A DNA stretch of 64,000 bases from Planktomarina sp. (lineage in GTDB: Bacteria; Pseudomonadota; Alphaproteobacteria; Rhodobacterales; Rhodobacteraceae), in assembly GCA_017856985.1 (NCBI GenBank), contig JAFMEA010000003.1, forward strand, positions 19,267-83,266, written 5' to 3'. How positions within the stretch are numbered: the stretch's first letter is position 1; every line of letters begins with the position of its first letter. A model generated the notes under the pieces. That model did not search any database and was not told the DNA's origin. It saw only the letters and a program-made list of their open reading frames with translations. The translations under genes were made by a program, and so were the position numbers. This document shows positions 39,730-49,139 of this stretch, in pieces.

Positions 39730-41727
39730 TCACTCAAACTCCATAATTACTTCGTCTACAGCTAAGCTATCACCAGGTTGTACTTTAATCTCTTTTACAA
39801 CAGACTTCTTTTCAGCTCGAAGAATATTTTCCATTTTCATCGCCTCAACTGTACACAAGGCCTGCCCTTCGTGAACCTCATCACCAACATTAACATCTAC
39901 TTTAACAATCAGACCCGGCATTGGGCAGAGAAGAAGTTTAGTAGTATCCTCTGTCTTTTGTTCCAACATAAGCTTCGCTAATTCTGCTTGGCGTGGGCTG
40001 CGCACATTTACCACCATATCCGCCCCACGGAACCGGACCCTGAATCCGCTTGTGCGTTTTTCAACCTTTAGTGCAATATCTTGCTCATCAACGTTCATCA
40101 AAGCCATAGATTGGCCAGGTGTCCAATCACTGGACACCCGATGACTTCCATTTTGAAAATGAACAGTCGAACCATTCGGATCAGCAGAAATTGTCACTGG
40201 AAATTCATTCCCTTGAAGGCTAACTATCCAATCATCACGAACACGCCGGGCATGATTGTCCATGCGACCAGAAACGCGCGTGCGTCGGATTTCACCTAAT
40301 CGATACATTGCGGCGGCACAGGCAGCCACAATTTTTAATGTTTTATCCGGTAGCTCAACTCCATGAAATCCTTCGGGATACTCTTCCTCAATAAAGGCTG
40401 TCGTTATGTCACCCGAACAGAATTTTGGGTGGTCCATCACAGCAGATAAAAACGGAATATTATGTCCAATTCCTTCAATTTCAAATGCATCTAATGCGTG
40501 GCGCATATGTACAATAGCAGCGTCACGTGTTGGCGCCCAAGTGCACAGTTTTGCAATCATGGGATCATAGTACATACTTATTTCGCCACCTTCGTAGACC
40601 CCAGTATCATTGCGAACTACCACCGTTTTACTGCGGCTCTCAGTTGGTGGCCGATACTTTCTGAGCCGACCAATAGAGGGTAAAAAACTGCGGTACGGAT
40701 CTTCCGCATAGAGGCGGCTTTCAATCGCCCAGCCATTAATCACAACATCTCTTTGCGATATAGTTAACGCCTCACCGTTAGCTACAAGGATCATTTGTTC
40801 AACCAGATCAATCCCTGTGATCAGCTCAGTCACCGGATGCTCCACCTGCAATCGGGTATTCATCTCCAAAAAATAAAAGTTCTGATCACTATCAACAATA
40901 AATTCGACAGTTCCTGCACTCGTGTAGCCGACTGCTTGTGCCAACGCGCATGATTGTTCACCCATCAACTCACGGACTTTGGGAGTCAGAAACGAGCTAG
41001 GCGCCTCCTCAATAACTTTTTGATTTCGCCTTTGAATAGAACATTCTCGCTCGTTAAGGTAGATACAATTCCCATGGCGATCAGCCAAAACTTGGATTTC
41101 AATATGACGAGGTTGGGTAATAAATTTCTCAATAAAAATGCGATCATCACCAAAGCTTTTTGCCGCCTCATTCGTTGAGGATTGAAACCCTTCACGTGCC
41201 TCCGTATCATTCCAAGCAATACGCATACCCTTACCACCACCACCGGCACTGGCTTTGATCATAACTGGGTATCCAACCTCATTGGCAATTTTAACAGCTT
41301 CATCTGCATCATTAATGATGCCCATGAAACCAGGAACAGTATTCACACCTGCATCCTGAGCCAGTTTTTTGGATGTTATTTTATCGCCCATGCTCTCTAT
41401 TGCGCTAGCTGGCGGACCTATAAAAGTAACCTTTTCAACCTCTAGTGCTTCAGCAAAAACCTTATTCTCAGACAAGAATCCATAACCTGGATGCACGGCA
41501 TCAGCCCCAGTTTGACGTACTGCATCCAACACTTTTTCAATTACAATATAAGATTCATTAGCTGGAGACGGACCAATGTGAACTGCTTCATCGGCCATTT
41601 TTACATGCAATGACTGGACATCAGCATCAGAATAAATGGCAACAGTCTTAATACCCATGGCTTGGGCAGATTTTATAACTCGGCAGGCAATCTCACCACG
41701 GTTAGCTATTAGAATTTTTTTAAACAT
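39730..41727 (-). CDS. pccA: Propionyl-CoA carboxylase alpha subunit (biotin carboxylase + BCCP)
   Basis: A 665-aa protein. Biotin carboxylase: KKILIANRGEIACRVIKSAQ, ATP-grasp loop ASAGGGGKGMRIA and QVEHPVTELITGIDLVEQM. A linker domain follows, and the C-terminal biotinyl domain carries the attachment lysine in VEAMKMENIL, near the end. It carboxylates biotin and hands CO2 to PccB. I chose the ATG at 41727 (MFKKIL), with GAAGGG seven bases upstream; an open frame extending upstream to 41868 is not conserved-looking. The 240-bp gap upstream contains paired palindromes and may hold its own promoter. Confidence 0.95.
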   Translation of the reverse strand: MFKKILIANRGEIACRVIKSAQAMGIKTVAIYSDADVQSLHVKMADEAVHIGPSPANESYIVIEKVLDAVRQTGADAVHPGYGFLSENKVFAEALEVEKVTFIGPPASAIESMGDKITSKKLAQDAGVNTVPGFMGIINDADEAVKIANEVGYPVMIKASAGGGGKGMRIAWNDTEAREGFQSSTNEAAKSFGDDRIFIEKFITQPRHIEIQVLADRHGNCIYLNERECSIQRRNQKVIEEAPSSFLTPKVRELMGEQSCALAQAVGYTSAGTVEFIVDSDQNFYFLEMNTRLQVEHPVTELITGIDLVEQMILVANGEALTISQRDVVINGWAIESRLYAEDPYRSFLPSIGRLRKYRPPTESRSKTVVVRNDTGVYEGGEISMYYDPMIAKLCTWAPTRDAAIVHMRHALDAFEIEGIGHNIPFLSAVMDHPKFCSGDITTAFIEEEYPEGFHGVELPDKTLKIVAACAAAMYRLGEIRRTRVSGRMDNHARRVRDDWIVSLQGNEFPVTISADPNGSTVHFQNGSHRVSSDWTPGQSMALMNVDEQDIALKVEKRTSGFRVRFRGADMVVNVRSPRQAELAKLMLEQKTEDTTKLLLCPMPGLIVKVDVNVGDEVHEGQALCTVEAMKMENILRAEKKSVVKEIKVQPGDSLAVDEVIMEFE

Positions 41728-41781
41728 TAAGAAACCCTTCTCGGCACATCGTAAGTTATGACACGATATTACTAGGAAAAA

Positions 41782-41811
41782 AACCGGTTCCAGCAGATGC
41801 CAAAACCGGTT
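41782..41811. promoter_or_regulatory. Paired AACCGGTT palindromes upstream of pccA
   Basis: AACCGGTT occurs at 41782-41789 and again at 41804-41811, 22 bp apart centre to centre, or about two DNA turns. A second repeated word, TTCGAAA, follows at 41836-41842 and 41851-41857. All lie 55-130 bp upstream of the pccA start, where a promoter and operator would be expected. The rest of the 240-bp gap shows no convincing gene. Confidence 0.35.
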
Positions 41812-41967
41812 GAGGAAAGAAGGAACATATGCATCTTCGAAAAGGTCACTTTCGAAACTGCTTAGCACTAATATGGTCCGTAAATTCAGGCACGGCTAGT
41901 GCACTCCCTACATAGCCGGTCAAGTCGGCGTAAATCTGCGCAATTATGTTGTGTCGGCTAAGCGAAT

Positions 41968-42327
41968 TCATGCCGACCAGCCTGCCATAAATATTTGAGG
42001 GAACGCAGATTCCGCCTTCGACAGGTCTACTCTTAATTTAGCTTCATAAGATTCAGGATTGAAATCATCTTCAGCCGGAATTACCTCACGTTCAAAAAGC
42101 CAGGACAACCGCCCCGTGTCTAAATTGCCACGCTCAAAAGCACTATCCCCAAAATAGTCAATCAAAGCATGCAAAAATGCCTCGTCAGCTCTTCGGTCAG
42201 GTGGTCGTCTATCTGCGTGACGCTCTCGACGAATAATTTTTGATGGCCCTTTTTTACTTGCGCGTCGGATAGTAAATTGAAAATCTGTTCCCGTTAGCCG
42301 GCCAGGAAACCCACGATACTTTTCCAT
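41968..42327 (-). CDS. Small hypothetical protein between pccB and pccA
   Basis: A 119-aa soluble, charged protein I cannot assign to a named family. It is rich in Arg and acidic residues; the N-terminal part carries basic runs (FTIRRASKKGPSKIIRRERH, then ADRRPPDRRADEAFLHAL), and the C-terminal half is acidic (REVIPAEDDFNPESYEAKLR). It lies in the order pccB, this gene, pccA on one strand, 84 bp after pccB. I recall small unnamed genes at this position in other alphaproteobacterial propionyl-CoA carboxylase loci, which would favour a real gene. Its ribosome binding site is weak. Confidence 0.65.
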   Translation of the reverse strand: MEKYRGFPGRLTGTDFQFTIRRASKKGPSKIIRRERHADRRPPDRRADEAFLHALIDYFGDSAFERGNLDTGRLSWLFEREVIPAEDDFNPESYEAKLRVDLSKAESAFPQIFMAGWSA

Positions 42328-42411
42328 TACAAAAACTTTTTAAGAGCAAGAAAGAAATTATACTTTTCCACTATATCCAAGGTGGCCAAACAATTAATAT
42401 CAATTAATTTT

Positions 42412-43944
42412 TTACAAAGGTATATTATCATGCTTCTTCCATGGATTTTTTAGAGATTTTCCTCGAAGACTGGCGAAGGCCCTGCAAACCCTACGGCGGG
42501 TTGAACCAGGCATTATAACTTCATCAATAAAGCCCTTTTCAGCAGCTATAAACGGGTTAGCAAATCGCTTTTCATAATCAGCTGTATGTTGGGCAATTTT
42601 TTCAGGATTATTAAGATCTGCCCTATGAATGATCTCTGTAGCTCCCTTAGCTCCCATTACAGCAATCTCAGCTGTCGGCCACGCGTAATTAAAATCCCCA
42701 CGCAGGTGCTTAGAAGACATCACATCATAAGCCCCCCCATATGCCTTGCGGGTAATCACAGTCACTTTTGGGACCGTAGCTTCACCGTAGGCAAATAATA
42801 GCTTTGCTCCATGTTTGATAACTCCACCAAATTCTTGGCTGGTACCTGGTAAGAAACCAGGCACATCAACGAGCGTCAATATTGGAATTTCAAAAGCATC
42901 ACAGAACCTCACAAAACGCGCCGCTTTTCTACTTGCGTCAATATCTAGGCACCCAGCCAACACAGTGGGCTGGTTAGCTACAACACCCACCGTTGAACCT
43001 TCCATACGGATAAAACCAGTCAGTATATTTTTTGCAAAATCTTCCTGAATTTCGTAGAAATCACTTTCATCAGCAATTTTTAAAATGAGCTCTTTCATAT
43101 CGTACGGCTGATTTGGGTTCTCGGGAATGAGTGTGTCTAAACTTAATTCTACCCGGGAGGGATCATCAAAAAATGGTCGAACAGGTGGCTTCTGACGATT
43201 ATTCAAAGGTAAAAAATCTATCAGGCGTCGCACTTCTGTGAGAGCGACAACGTCATTTTCAAAAGCCCCGTCGGCTACGGACGATTTCTTCGTATGCGTG
43301 GATGCACCACCCAATTCTTCTGCAGTGACAATTTCATTTGTAACTGTTTTAACAACGTCGGGCCCGGTGACAAACATATAGCTACTATCTTTAACCATAA
43401 AAATAAAATCAGTCATTGCAGGCGAGTATACTGCTCCACCTGCACAGGGCCCCATGATGACACTGATCTGTGGTACCACTCCTGATGCCATAACGTTGCG
43501 CTGGAATACTTCAGCATATCCCCCCAAAGACGCCACACCTTCCTGGATCCGTGCACCTCCTGAGTCATTTAGCCCTATCACTGGGGCACCATTTTGCATT
43601 GCCATATCCATAATTTTACAGATTTTCTCAGCATGGGTTTCAGATAGAGAGCCACCGAACACAGTAAAATCTTGGCTATAAACGTAGATCATTCTGCCGT
43701 TGATGGTGCCCCAACCTGTTACCACGCCATCGCCTGGGTATTGTTGTTCATCCATGCCGAAATCAACACATCGGTGAGCTTTAAACATATCAAATTCTTC
43801 AAAGCTGTCATCATCAAGGAGTAAATCAATACGTTCGCGTGCAGTGAGTTTTCCTTTGGCATGCTGAGCATCGATACGGCTCTGCCCGCCGCCCATTCGT
43901 GCAACGTTCCGACGCGCTTCCAGTTCAGTTAAAATTTTATTCAT
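42412..43944 (-). CDS. pccB: Propionyl-CoA carboxylase beta subunit (carboxyltransferase)
   Basis: Carboxyltransferase subunit of 510 aa that transfers CO2 from carboxybiotin to propionyl-CoA. Crotonase-like halves are visible: N-terminal [20 protein letters not shown], oxyanion region [20 protein letters not shown] and [16 protein letters not shown]. The C-terminal part has [20 protein letters not shown], then [18 protein letters not shown], as in PccB and other acyl-CoA carboxylases. Substrate assignment to propionyl-CoA rests on the neighbouring pccA and scpA. Divergent from the first MFS pump gene. Confidence 0.95.
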   Translation of the reverse strand: MNKILTELEARRNVARMGGGQSRIDAQHAKGKLTARERIDLLLDDDSFEEFDMFKAHRCVDFGMDEQQYPGDGVVTGWGTINGRMIYVYSQDFTVFGGSLSETHAEKICKIMDMAMQNGAPVIGLNDSGGARIQEGVASLGGYAEVFQRNVMASGVVPQISVIMGPCAGGAVYSPAMTDFIFMVKDSSYMFVTGPDVVKTVTNEIVTAEELGGASTHTKKSSVADGAFENDVVALTEVRRLIDFLPLNNRQKPPVRPFFDDPSRVELSLDTLIPENPNQPYDMKELILKIADESDFYEIQEDFAKNILTGFIRMEGSTVGVVANQPTVLAGCLDIDASRKAARFVRFCDAFEIPILTLVDVPGFLPGTSQEFGGVIKHGAKLLFAYGEATVPKVTVITRKAYGGAYDVMSSKHLRGDFNYAWPTAEIAVMGAKGATEIIHRADLNNPEKIAQHTADYEKRFANPFIAAEKGFIDEVIMPGSTRRRVCRAFASLRGKSLKNPWKKHDNIPL

Positions 43945-43981
43945 AACACGACCCTCTTTCTTTATTCATATCCCTGAAACG

Positions 43982-44046
43982 TTGCGAAGCGAAGACTAAT
44001 TTAAAAATATTAATTTCCTAGCTATCGTATAGGTTTGCCACTTTGC
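43982..44046 (-). promoter_or_regulatory. Possible short-chain acyl-CoA regulator half-sites upstream of pccB
   Basis: The pccB upstream region contains TTGCGAA (43982-43988) and the spaced pair TTTGC (44034-44038) and TTTGC (44042-44046). Regulators of propionyl-CoA and acetyl-CoA genes of the PccR/RamB type recognise TTTGCAAA-like words in some alphaproteobacteria and actinobacteria. The words here are incomplete, no such regulator gene is in the window, and the region also precedes a divergent gene. Confidence 0.2.
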
Positions 44047-44086
44047 GTCACTGGACAAGCCTCTAGAGCCTATGTAGCCATTTCTG

Positions 44087-45322
44087 ATGAACAATTTAGT
44101 TTTCTCAAAATTTCTCAATAACTCCACGCCACCCAGTATGTTCACATTGATTTGCTTAGCAGCAATTGGGGCTCTGGCACTGAACATGCACCTTCCATCG
44201 TTACCTGCAATCGCGGATACCTTTAACGTAAGCTATTCAGTTACTACTCTCTCAATCACATTATTTCTTGCGATGAATGCCGTTTTCCAAATTTTTGTGG
44301 GACCATTATCAGACCGCTATGGCCGAAGGCCCGTTGTCTTAGGAGCATTATCCATATTTTGCTTAAGTTCAGTAGGCTGTATATTAGCGACAAACTTTGA
44401 ATTTTTTCTCATTTGTAGGGTGTTGCAGGCGGTTGCAGTAACTGGACTTGTAATTTCACGCGCAACTGTCAGGGACTCCTATACCCAAGATCAAGCTGCA
44501 TCTGTTCTAGGATATGTGACTATGGGCATGGCAATTTTTCCCTTAATTGGCCCCGCTTTAGGTGGAATTTTAGAAGTTAAATTTAGCTGGATTGCCAGCT
44601 TTTGGGTGTTGCTCGTAGTGGGGATATTTATATTTATATTAACCTATTTCGATATGGGTGAGACAAACCGCCATAAAACAAATTCTATGGCAGAACAGTT
44701 TCGTTCCTATCCCGAACTATTAAAAGCTCGCCGCTTCTGGGGCTATAGTTTAACTGCAGCTTTTAATGCGGGCGGATATTACGCGTACTTAGGAGGAGCA
44801 GCGTACATTGGACGTGAGTTATTTGAGCTAAGTCCTGATGTATTAGGCTTTTATATAGGCTCACCAGTATTGGGTTACGTAATTGGTAACTGGGTTTCTG
44901 GTAGGTTTTCTGTATTTTTTGGTATTAATAAAATGATTTCAATGGGTTCTATAATAACCTCTATGGGAATGGCTTTATGTATTAGCCTTTTCATATTAAC
45001 CGATCCTATCCCAATATCATTTTTTGGGTGCGTATTGCTAACGGGAATAGGCCATGGAATGGTACTCCCCAACGCAAACGCAGGCATGATGTCTGTTAGA
45101 CCACACTTAGCAGGCTCAGCTTCAGGTCTTGGTGGCACCCTAAATACAGGAGGTGGAGCTATAATAGCCACTGCCACCGCAGCTGTACTAACTCCCGGCA
45201 CCGGAGCTCTACCATTAATTTTTATTATGTTTAGCACGAGTATTATGTCAATTGTTGCCCTTGTCTATGTCGTCAAAAGAACAAAAAAATTGGAAAGTAA
45301 TACCGTTAATTTTTCTGGTTAA
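44087..45322 (+). CDS. Bcr/CflA-family drug-resistance MFS transporter, copy 1
   Basis: 12-helix DHA1-type exporter, 411 aa. Typical features are [20 protein letters not shown] in helix 1, the MFS motif [17 protein letters not shown] between helices 2 and 3, and the antiporter-type motif region GYVTMGMAIFPLIGPALGG. The start is supported because copy 2 begins with an alignable N-terminus (M-x-N-L, then [15 protein letters not shown]). It is a tandem duplicate of the next gene, with several stretches identical at the DNA level. Substrate unknown. Confidence 0.9.
   Translation: MNNLVFSKFLNNSTPPSMFTLICLAAIGALALNMHLPSLPAIADTFNVSYSVTTLSITLFLAMNAVFQIFVGPLSDRYGRRPVVLGALSIFCLSSVGCILATNFEFFLICRVLQAVAVTGLVISRATVRDSYTQDQAASVLGYVTMGMAIFPLIGPALGGILEVKFSWIASFWVLLVVGIFIFILTYFDMGETNRHKTNSMAEQFRSYPELLKARRFWGYSLTAAFNAGGYYAYLGGAAYIGRELFELSPDVLGFYIGSPVLGYVIGNWVSGRFSVFFGINKMISMGSIITSMGMALCISLFILTDPIPISFFGCVLLTGIGHGMVLPNANAGMMSVRPHLAGSASGLGGTLNTGGGAIIATATAAVLTPGTGALPLIFIMFSTSIMSIVALVYVVKRTKKLESNTVNFSG
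44135..44205 (+). repeat. 71-bp block identical to 45452-45522
   Basis: Bases 44135-44205, encoding the first transmembrane region of MFS copy 1, match the equivalent part of copy 2 without a mismatch. The codons on both sides differ at many synonymous positions. This patchwork suggests gene conversion between the tandem copies. Confidence 0.85.
44651..44730 (+). repeat. 80-bp block identical to 45968-46047
   Basis: Bases 44651-44730, encoding the cytoplasmic loop in the middle of MFS copy 1 ([12 protein letters not shown] onward), are identical in copy 2 even at third codon positions. The flanking codons differ. A few single-base differences separate it from further identical stretches upstream. 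Confidence 0.85.
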
Positions 45323-45403
45323 TATAATCTTGCCTTGGTTATACTAAATTTCATGCGTAAGAAGTTTCTAGACAATCTTTGGCCCCCTATGTAGCGGTCG
45401 TTA

Positions 45404-46627
45404 ATGCATAACTTGAACTCGCCAAAATTTTTAAATAATTCCACGCCGCCTAGTATGTTCACATTGATTTGCTTAGCAGCAATTGGGGCTCTGGCACTGA
45501 ACATGCACCTTCCATCGTTACCGGCAATGGCAGATACATTTAATGTAAGTTATTCAGCTACCACTCTTTCCATAACATTATTTCTTGCAATGAATGCTAT
45601 TTTCCAGATTTTTGTGGGTCCATTATCAGACCGCTATGGCCGAAGGCCCGTTGTATTAGGATCATTATCTATATTTTGTTTAAGTTCTGTCGGATGTATA
45701 TTAGCCACAAACTTTGAGGCTTTTCTGTTTTGTAGGGTCCTACAGGCTGTTGTGGTTGCTGGGCTTGTAATTTCACGCGCGGCTGTAAGAGACTCCTACA
45801 GCCAAGATCAAGCCGCATCTGTTCTAGGATATATAGCCATGGGGTTTTCCGTACTTCCCCTAGTAGGACCCGCTTTTGGAGGAATGTTAGAGGTAAAATT
45901 TAGCTGGATCGCCAGCTTTTGGGTGTTGCTCGGAGTGGGAATATTTATATTTATATTAACCTATTTTGATATGGGTGAGACAAACCGCCATAAAACAAAT
46001 TCTATGGCAGAACAGTTTCGTTCCTATCCCGAACTATTAAAAGCTCGTCGATTTTGGGGTTATAGCCTGACTGCGGGTTTTAGTGCAGGCGCTTATTACG
46101 CATATTTGGGTGGTGCCGCCTACGTTGGGCGAGAACTGTTTGCCCTTAGTCCTGATACATTAGGTTTTTATATTGGCGTACCCACATTGGGCTACATTAT
46201 TGGCAATGGTTTATCAGGTAGGTTCTCCAGGTCATTTGGAGTAGATAAAATGGCATTTATAGGGGCAATAGTAACTGCATTTGCAATGACACTATGCCTT
46301 TGCTTATTTCTATTCACCAATCCTATTCCAATATCATTTTTTGGTTGCGTCTGCATTATGGGGTTAGGAAACGGAATGGTAATTCCAAATGCAAACGCGG
46401 GCATGATGTCCGTGAGGCCACACTTAGCAGGCTCAGCCTCTGGTATTGGCGGTACCATTAATACCGGAGGTGGCGCCATTATTGCGACAGTGACAGCCGC
46501 CGTACTAACTCTTGGTTCAGGAGCCCTACCGTTGATTTTTATTATGCTAGGAAGTTGTCTGATGACAATTTTAACAATTTTTTATGTAATTAAACGAACA
46601 AAAAAATTAGAGGAAAGTAAAATTTAG
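45404..46627 (+). CDS. Bcr/CflA-family drug-resistance MFS transporter, copy 2
   Basis: Second tandem exporter, 407 aa, same topology and motifs as copy 1 ([36 protein letters not shown]). The copies differ most in the second half, for example in the helix after [20 protein letters not shown], where substrate-contacting residues might diverge. An 81-bp gap follows copy 1. Its stop codon overlaps the stop of the convergent betB gene (46624-46627), so the 3' ends are interleaved and no terminator space exists between them. Confidence 0.9.
   Translation: MHNLNSPKFLNNSTPPSMFTLICLAAIGALALNMHLPSLPAMADTFNVSYSATTLSITLFLAMNAIFQIFVGPLSDRYGRRPVVLGSLSIFCLSSVGCILATNFEAFLFCRVLQAVVVAGLVISRAAVRDSYSQDQAASVLGYIAMGFSVLPLVGPAFGGMLEVKFSWIASFWVLLGVGIFIFILTYFDMGETNRHKTNSMAEQFRSYPELLKARRFWGYSLTAGFSAGAYYAYLGGAAYVGRELFALSPDTLGFYIGVPTLGYIIGNGLSGRFSRSFGVDKMAFIGAIVTAFAMTLCLCLFLFTNPIPISFFGCVCIMGLGNGMVIPNANAGMMSVRPHLAGSASGIGGTINTGGGAIIATVTAAVLTLGSGALPLIFIMLGSCLMTILTIFYVIKRTKKLEESKI
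45452..45522 (+). repeat. 71-bp block identical to 44135-44205
   Basis: This is the partner block in MFS copy 2, encoding the same first transmembrane segment. See the copy-1 entry for the reason to suspect gene conversion. Confidence 0.85.
45968..46047 (+). repeat. 80-bp block identical to 44651-44730
   Basis: This is the partner block in MFS copy 2, encoding the central cytoplasmic loop. Identity ends abruptly at AAAGCTCG; the next codons (CGT CGA TTT versus CGC CGC TTC) are synonymous but different. Confidence 0.85.
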
Positions 46628-48078
46628 TACGGTGCCTCTAATTCACTCATCCGCACATAAACTGATTTCAACTGGGAGTAATGGTTGATAGCAGCCTTTG
46701 AGTTTTCGCGCCCCACACCAGACATTTTTACTCCTCCAAATGGAGCCTCAACGGGTGCGTCATTATAGGTATTAATATAACATGTTCCTGCTTCGAGGGA
46801 TTTTACCATCCGGTGCGCCCGCGGCAAGTTTTGAGTAAATACGCCCGCTGCCAGTCCATATTCTGTGGCATTTGCGCGTGTTAAAACCTCAGCTTCTTCT
46901 TTAAATTCGAGAATAGAAATAACTGGCCCAAAGATTTCTTCACGAGCAATAATCATATCATCTTTAACATTAGAAAATATCGCGGGCGTAAGCCAATAGC
47001 CAGGTTTATCCAAGCGCTCTCCACCACAAATTAATTTTGCTCCCTCAGCTATACCTTTTGCAATAAAGCCTTCAACAATCTCACATTGCCGCTCAGAAAC
47101 CATCGGCCCAAAGTTAGTATTTTCATCCATTGGGTCACCTAATATTGCAGATCCAACTCGAGTCTTCAGGCGTGCAAGAAAGGCATCCTTAATGCCAGTT
47201 TGAACAAAAACGCGTGTGCCATTTGAACAAATTTGCCCAGAAGAATAGAAATTCGCCAGAATGGCACCGCTAACGGCATCCTCTAAATTTGCATCGTCAA
47301 AAATTATTAAGGGAGATTTACCACCGAGTTCCATTGTAACGTGGCGCATTCCCTCTGCGGCAGCGGCGTAAACTTTACGACCAGTGGGCAGCGAACCAGT
47401 AAGGGAAACCTTATCTACCCGTGGATCTTTGACTAGGGATGCACCGACATCTCCTAGCCCCTGAACTACATTATAAAGACCAGCTGGCAGCCCAGCCTCA
47501 TGGAGAATTTCGGCAACCTTTAAAGCACACAACGGGGTCGTTTCAGAGGGTTTAAAAATCATTGCATTACCACAAGCCAACGCAGGCGCACCCTTCCAGG
47601 CGGCAATTTGGGTCGGATAATTCCATGCACCTAGTCCAACACAGACGCCTAACGGTTCTCGAATTGTGTAGATAAAATCTTCTCCAAACTGGACATGCTC
47701 TCCAGTAAGGCTACCCGCAATTCCACCAAAATACTCCAAAGCGTCGGCCGCTGAAGTTGCATCAGCGACAAGGGTTTCTTGCAGAGGTTTGCCAGTGTCA
47801 TAAGTTTCTAATTCTGATAGCTCACGGTTCCGCTCTCGCATTATGTCAGCAGCCCTTCGCAAAATGCGACCACGTGCAGTACCAGTAAGAGCCGCCCAGG
47901 CCGGTTGAGCTTTTTTGGAAGCAACCAAAGCAGCCTCTAATATTTGAGATGTGGCGGCATGCACCTGAGCAATTACATGGCCCGTAGCAGGATAAATTAC
48001 ATCAATGGCTTTACCCAATTTATCCTCAACGTATTCACCATTTATGAAATGACTTGCAGTCGGTTTCGGATCAATCAT
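46624..48078 (-). CDS. betB: Betaine-aldehyde dehydrogenase
   Basis: NAD(P)-dependent aldehyde dehydrogenase of 484 aa. Cofactor site: NPxxQ-like [20 protein letters not shown] and [10 protein letters not shown]. General base Glu in [13 protein letters not shown], and catalytic Cys in [14 protein letters not shown], near residue 282. C-terminal [16 protein letters not shown] is shared by BetB proteins. It oxidises betaine aldehyde to glycine betaine in BetB; other aminoaldehydes are possible, including the product expected from the amine locus at 694-10120. No betA is adjacent. Its start overlaps the upstream EamA gene (ATGA). Confidence 0.88.
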   Translation of the reverse strand: MIDPKPTASHFINGEYVEDKLGKAIDVIYPATGHVIAQVHAATSQILEAALVASKKAQPAWAALTGTARGRILRRAADIMRERNRELSELETYDTGKPLQETLVADATSAADALEYFGGIAGSLTGEHVQFGEDFIYTIREPLGVCVGLGAWNYPTQIAAWKGAPALACGNAMIFKPSETTPLCALKVAEILHEAGLPAGLYNVVQGLGDVGASLVKDPRVDKVSLTGSLPTGRKVYAAAAEGMRHVTMELGGKSPLIIFDDANLEDAVSGAILANFYSSGQICSNGTRVFVQTGIKDAFLARLKTRVGSAILGDPMDENTNFGPMVSERQCEIVEGFIAKGIAEGAKLICGGERLDKPGYWLTPAIFSNVKDDMIIAREEIFGPVISILEFKEEAEVLTRANATEYGLAAGVFTQNLPRAHRMVKSLEAGTCYINTYNDAPVEAPFGGVKMSGVGRENSKAAINHYSQLKSVYVRMSELEAPY

Positions 48079-48965
48079 AGCGCAGTCCTCTCACGTCTTC
48101 GTTTTAGTTGTGCCTCACGCAGAGTGATATAAAGTACTGACCCGATTATCATAACACCACCCAAAATTACAAACCCATCTATACGTTCACCAAACAACAA
48201 AAACCCAACTGCAAAAGCCCAAATCAACTGTAAAAAAGTAATTGGTTGAGTAACTGTTAAAGATGCTGACCGAAAAGCTAATGACATTGCATAGTGGCCT
48301 GCAACCGCAAAGGTAGCTACTAAGAAAAGCATTAATAATTCAAAACCTGTAGGGTTAATCCATACCGGAATTACTAACGGAATTAGACCAACAGTCACAC
48401 CTATCGAAAGGAGTGCCAAAACCATTTCAGCACTTGCTACATCAGTCAGCCGTTTAGCAGTCAAGTAACTCGCACCCATAAAAAGGGTTGAACTTAGCAT
48501 TGCAAGATGGCTCATAGAAACTTCGCGAAATCCCGGCCTTAAAACTATCAAGACACCAATAACTGCCAACAAAATTGCCATCCCACGCCGCAGGGCGAGC
48601 CGCTCCCCCAATATAAGTACAGCGCCAATTGTAACAAATACTGGCGTAAGGTACCCCATGGCTGACACCTCAGCGACGGGTAGCCTAGCCATTGCATAGA
48701 ACCAAAGAGTAACTGCAAATGTGTGAACAAGTGCACGAACAACGCCAAGCCTTACGACTTCTCCAGTTAAGCCTTCAAGCCACAACATCCGCAATATAGG
48801 AAATAAAAATACCAAACCCAAAACATAACGCAAGAAGGCACTTTCAGCCGCTGGGAGTCTTGTTCCAACATATTTAACACCGACATACACGCCTATAAAG
48901 CACAGACCTGATGTGGCCATCCACAATGCGCCAATAATTGGTTTATCAACTCGAGCCAATTTCAT
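48075..48965 (-). CDS. EamA/DMT-superfamily permease
   Basis: A ten-helix drug/metabolite transporter of 296 aa built from two EamA repeats. The first starts [20 protein letters not shown] and carries [20 protein letters not shown]. The second contains [20 protein letters not shown] and [20 protein letters not shown]. It is coupled to betB by a four-base overlap, so the pair may handle a shared compound, for instance export or uptake of an aldehyde precursor or compatible solute. This is inference only. Confidence 0.87.
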   Translation of the reverse strand: MKLARVDKPIIGALWMATSGLCFIGVYVGVKYVGTRLPAAESAFLRYVLGLVFLFPILRMLWLEGLTGEVVRLGVVRALVHTFAVTLWFYAMARLPVAEVSAMGYLTPVFVTIGAVLILGERLALRRGMAILLAVIGVLIVLRPGFREVSMSHLAMLSSTLFMGASYLTAKRLTDVASAEMVLALLSIGVTVGLIPLVIPVWINPTGFELLMLFLVATFAVAGHYAMSLAFRSASLTVTQPITFLQLIWAFAVGFLLFGERIDGFVILGGVMIIGSVLYITLREAQLKRRRERTAL

Positions 48966-49060
48966 AGCATATCGCTCTCATGCTGATCCTAAAGAGGCAA
49001 TACTAAACCAACCAACAGTATCAATTAAAATTGGTGCAAATAGATATTTTCTATTGGTTT

Positions 49061-49098
49061 AAAAAATATAGCACATGCCACTAGGTGGCATGTGCTAT
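49061..49098 (-). terminator. Strong terminator closing the pyrimidine-transport operon
   Basis: A perfect 14-bp stem (ATAGCACATGCCAC at 49068-49081 with its complement at 49085-49098) has a 3-base loop. Read on the minus strand it is followed by TTTTTT (49061-49066). It lies 41 bp beyond the stop of the substrate-binding protein gene, the last gene of the long minus-strand operon. Confidence 0.9.
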
Positions 49099-49139
49099 TT
49101 TATAGCCCACAGTAATTAAGGGCAATAATTACTCTGCGT

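Noticed and set aside
39134..39733. 199-codon minus-strand frame opposite the DUF4174 gene
   Set aside because: It is antisense to a gene with a clear signal peptide, Shine-Dalgarno site and family resemblance; its own translation is Ser/Arg-rich and shadow-like.
41831..41917. 28-codon plus-strand frame starting ATG CAT CTT upstream of pccA
   Set aside because: AGGA-like bases lie upstream, but the peptide is short and featureless and overlaps the repeated words; a leader peptide cannot be supported.
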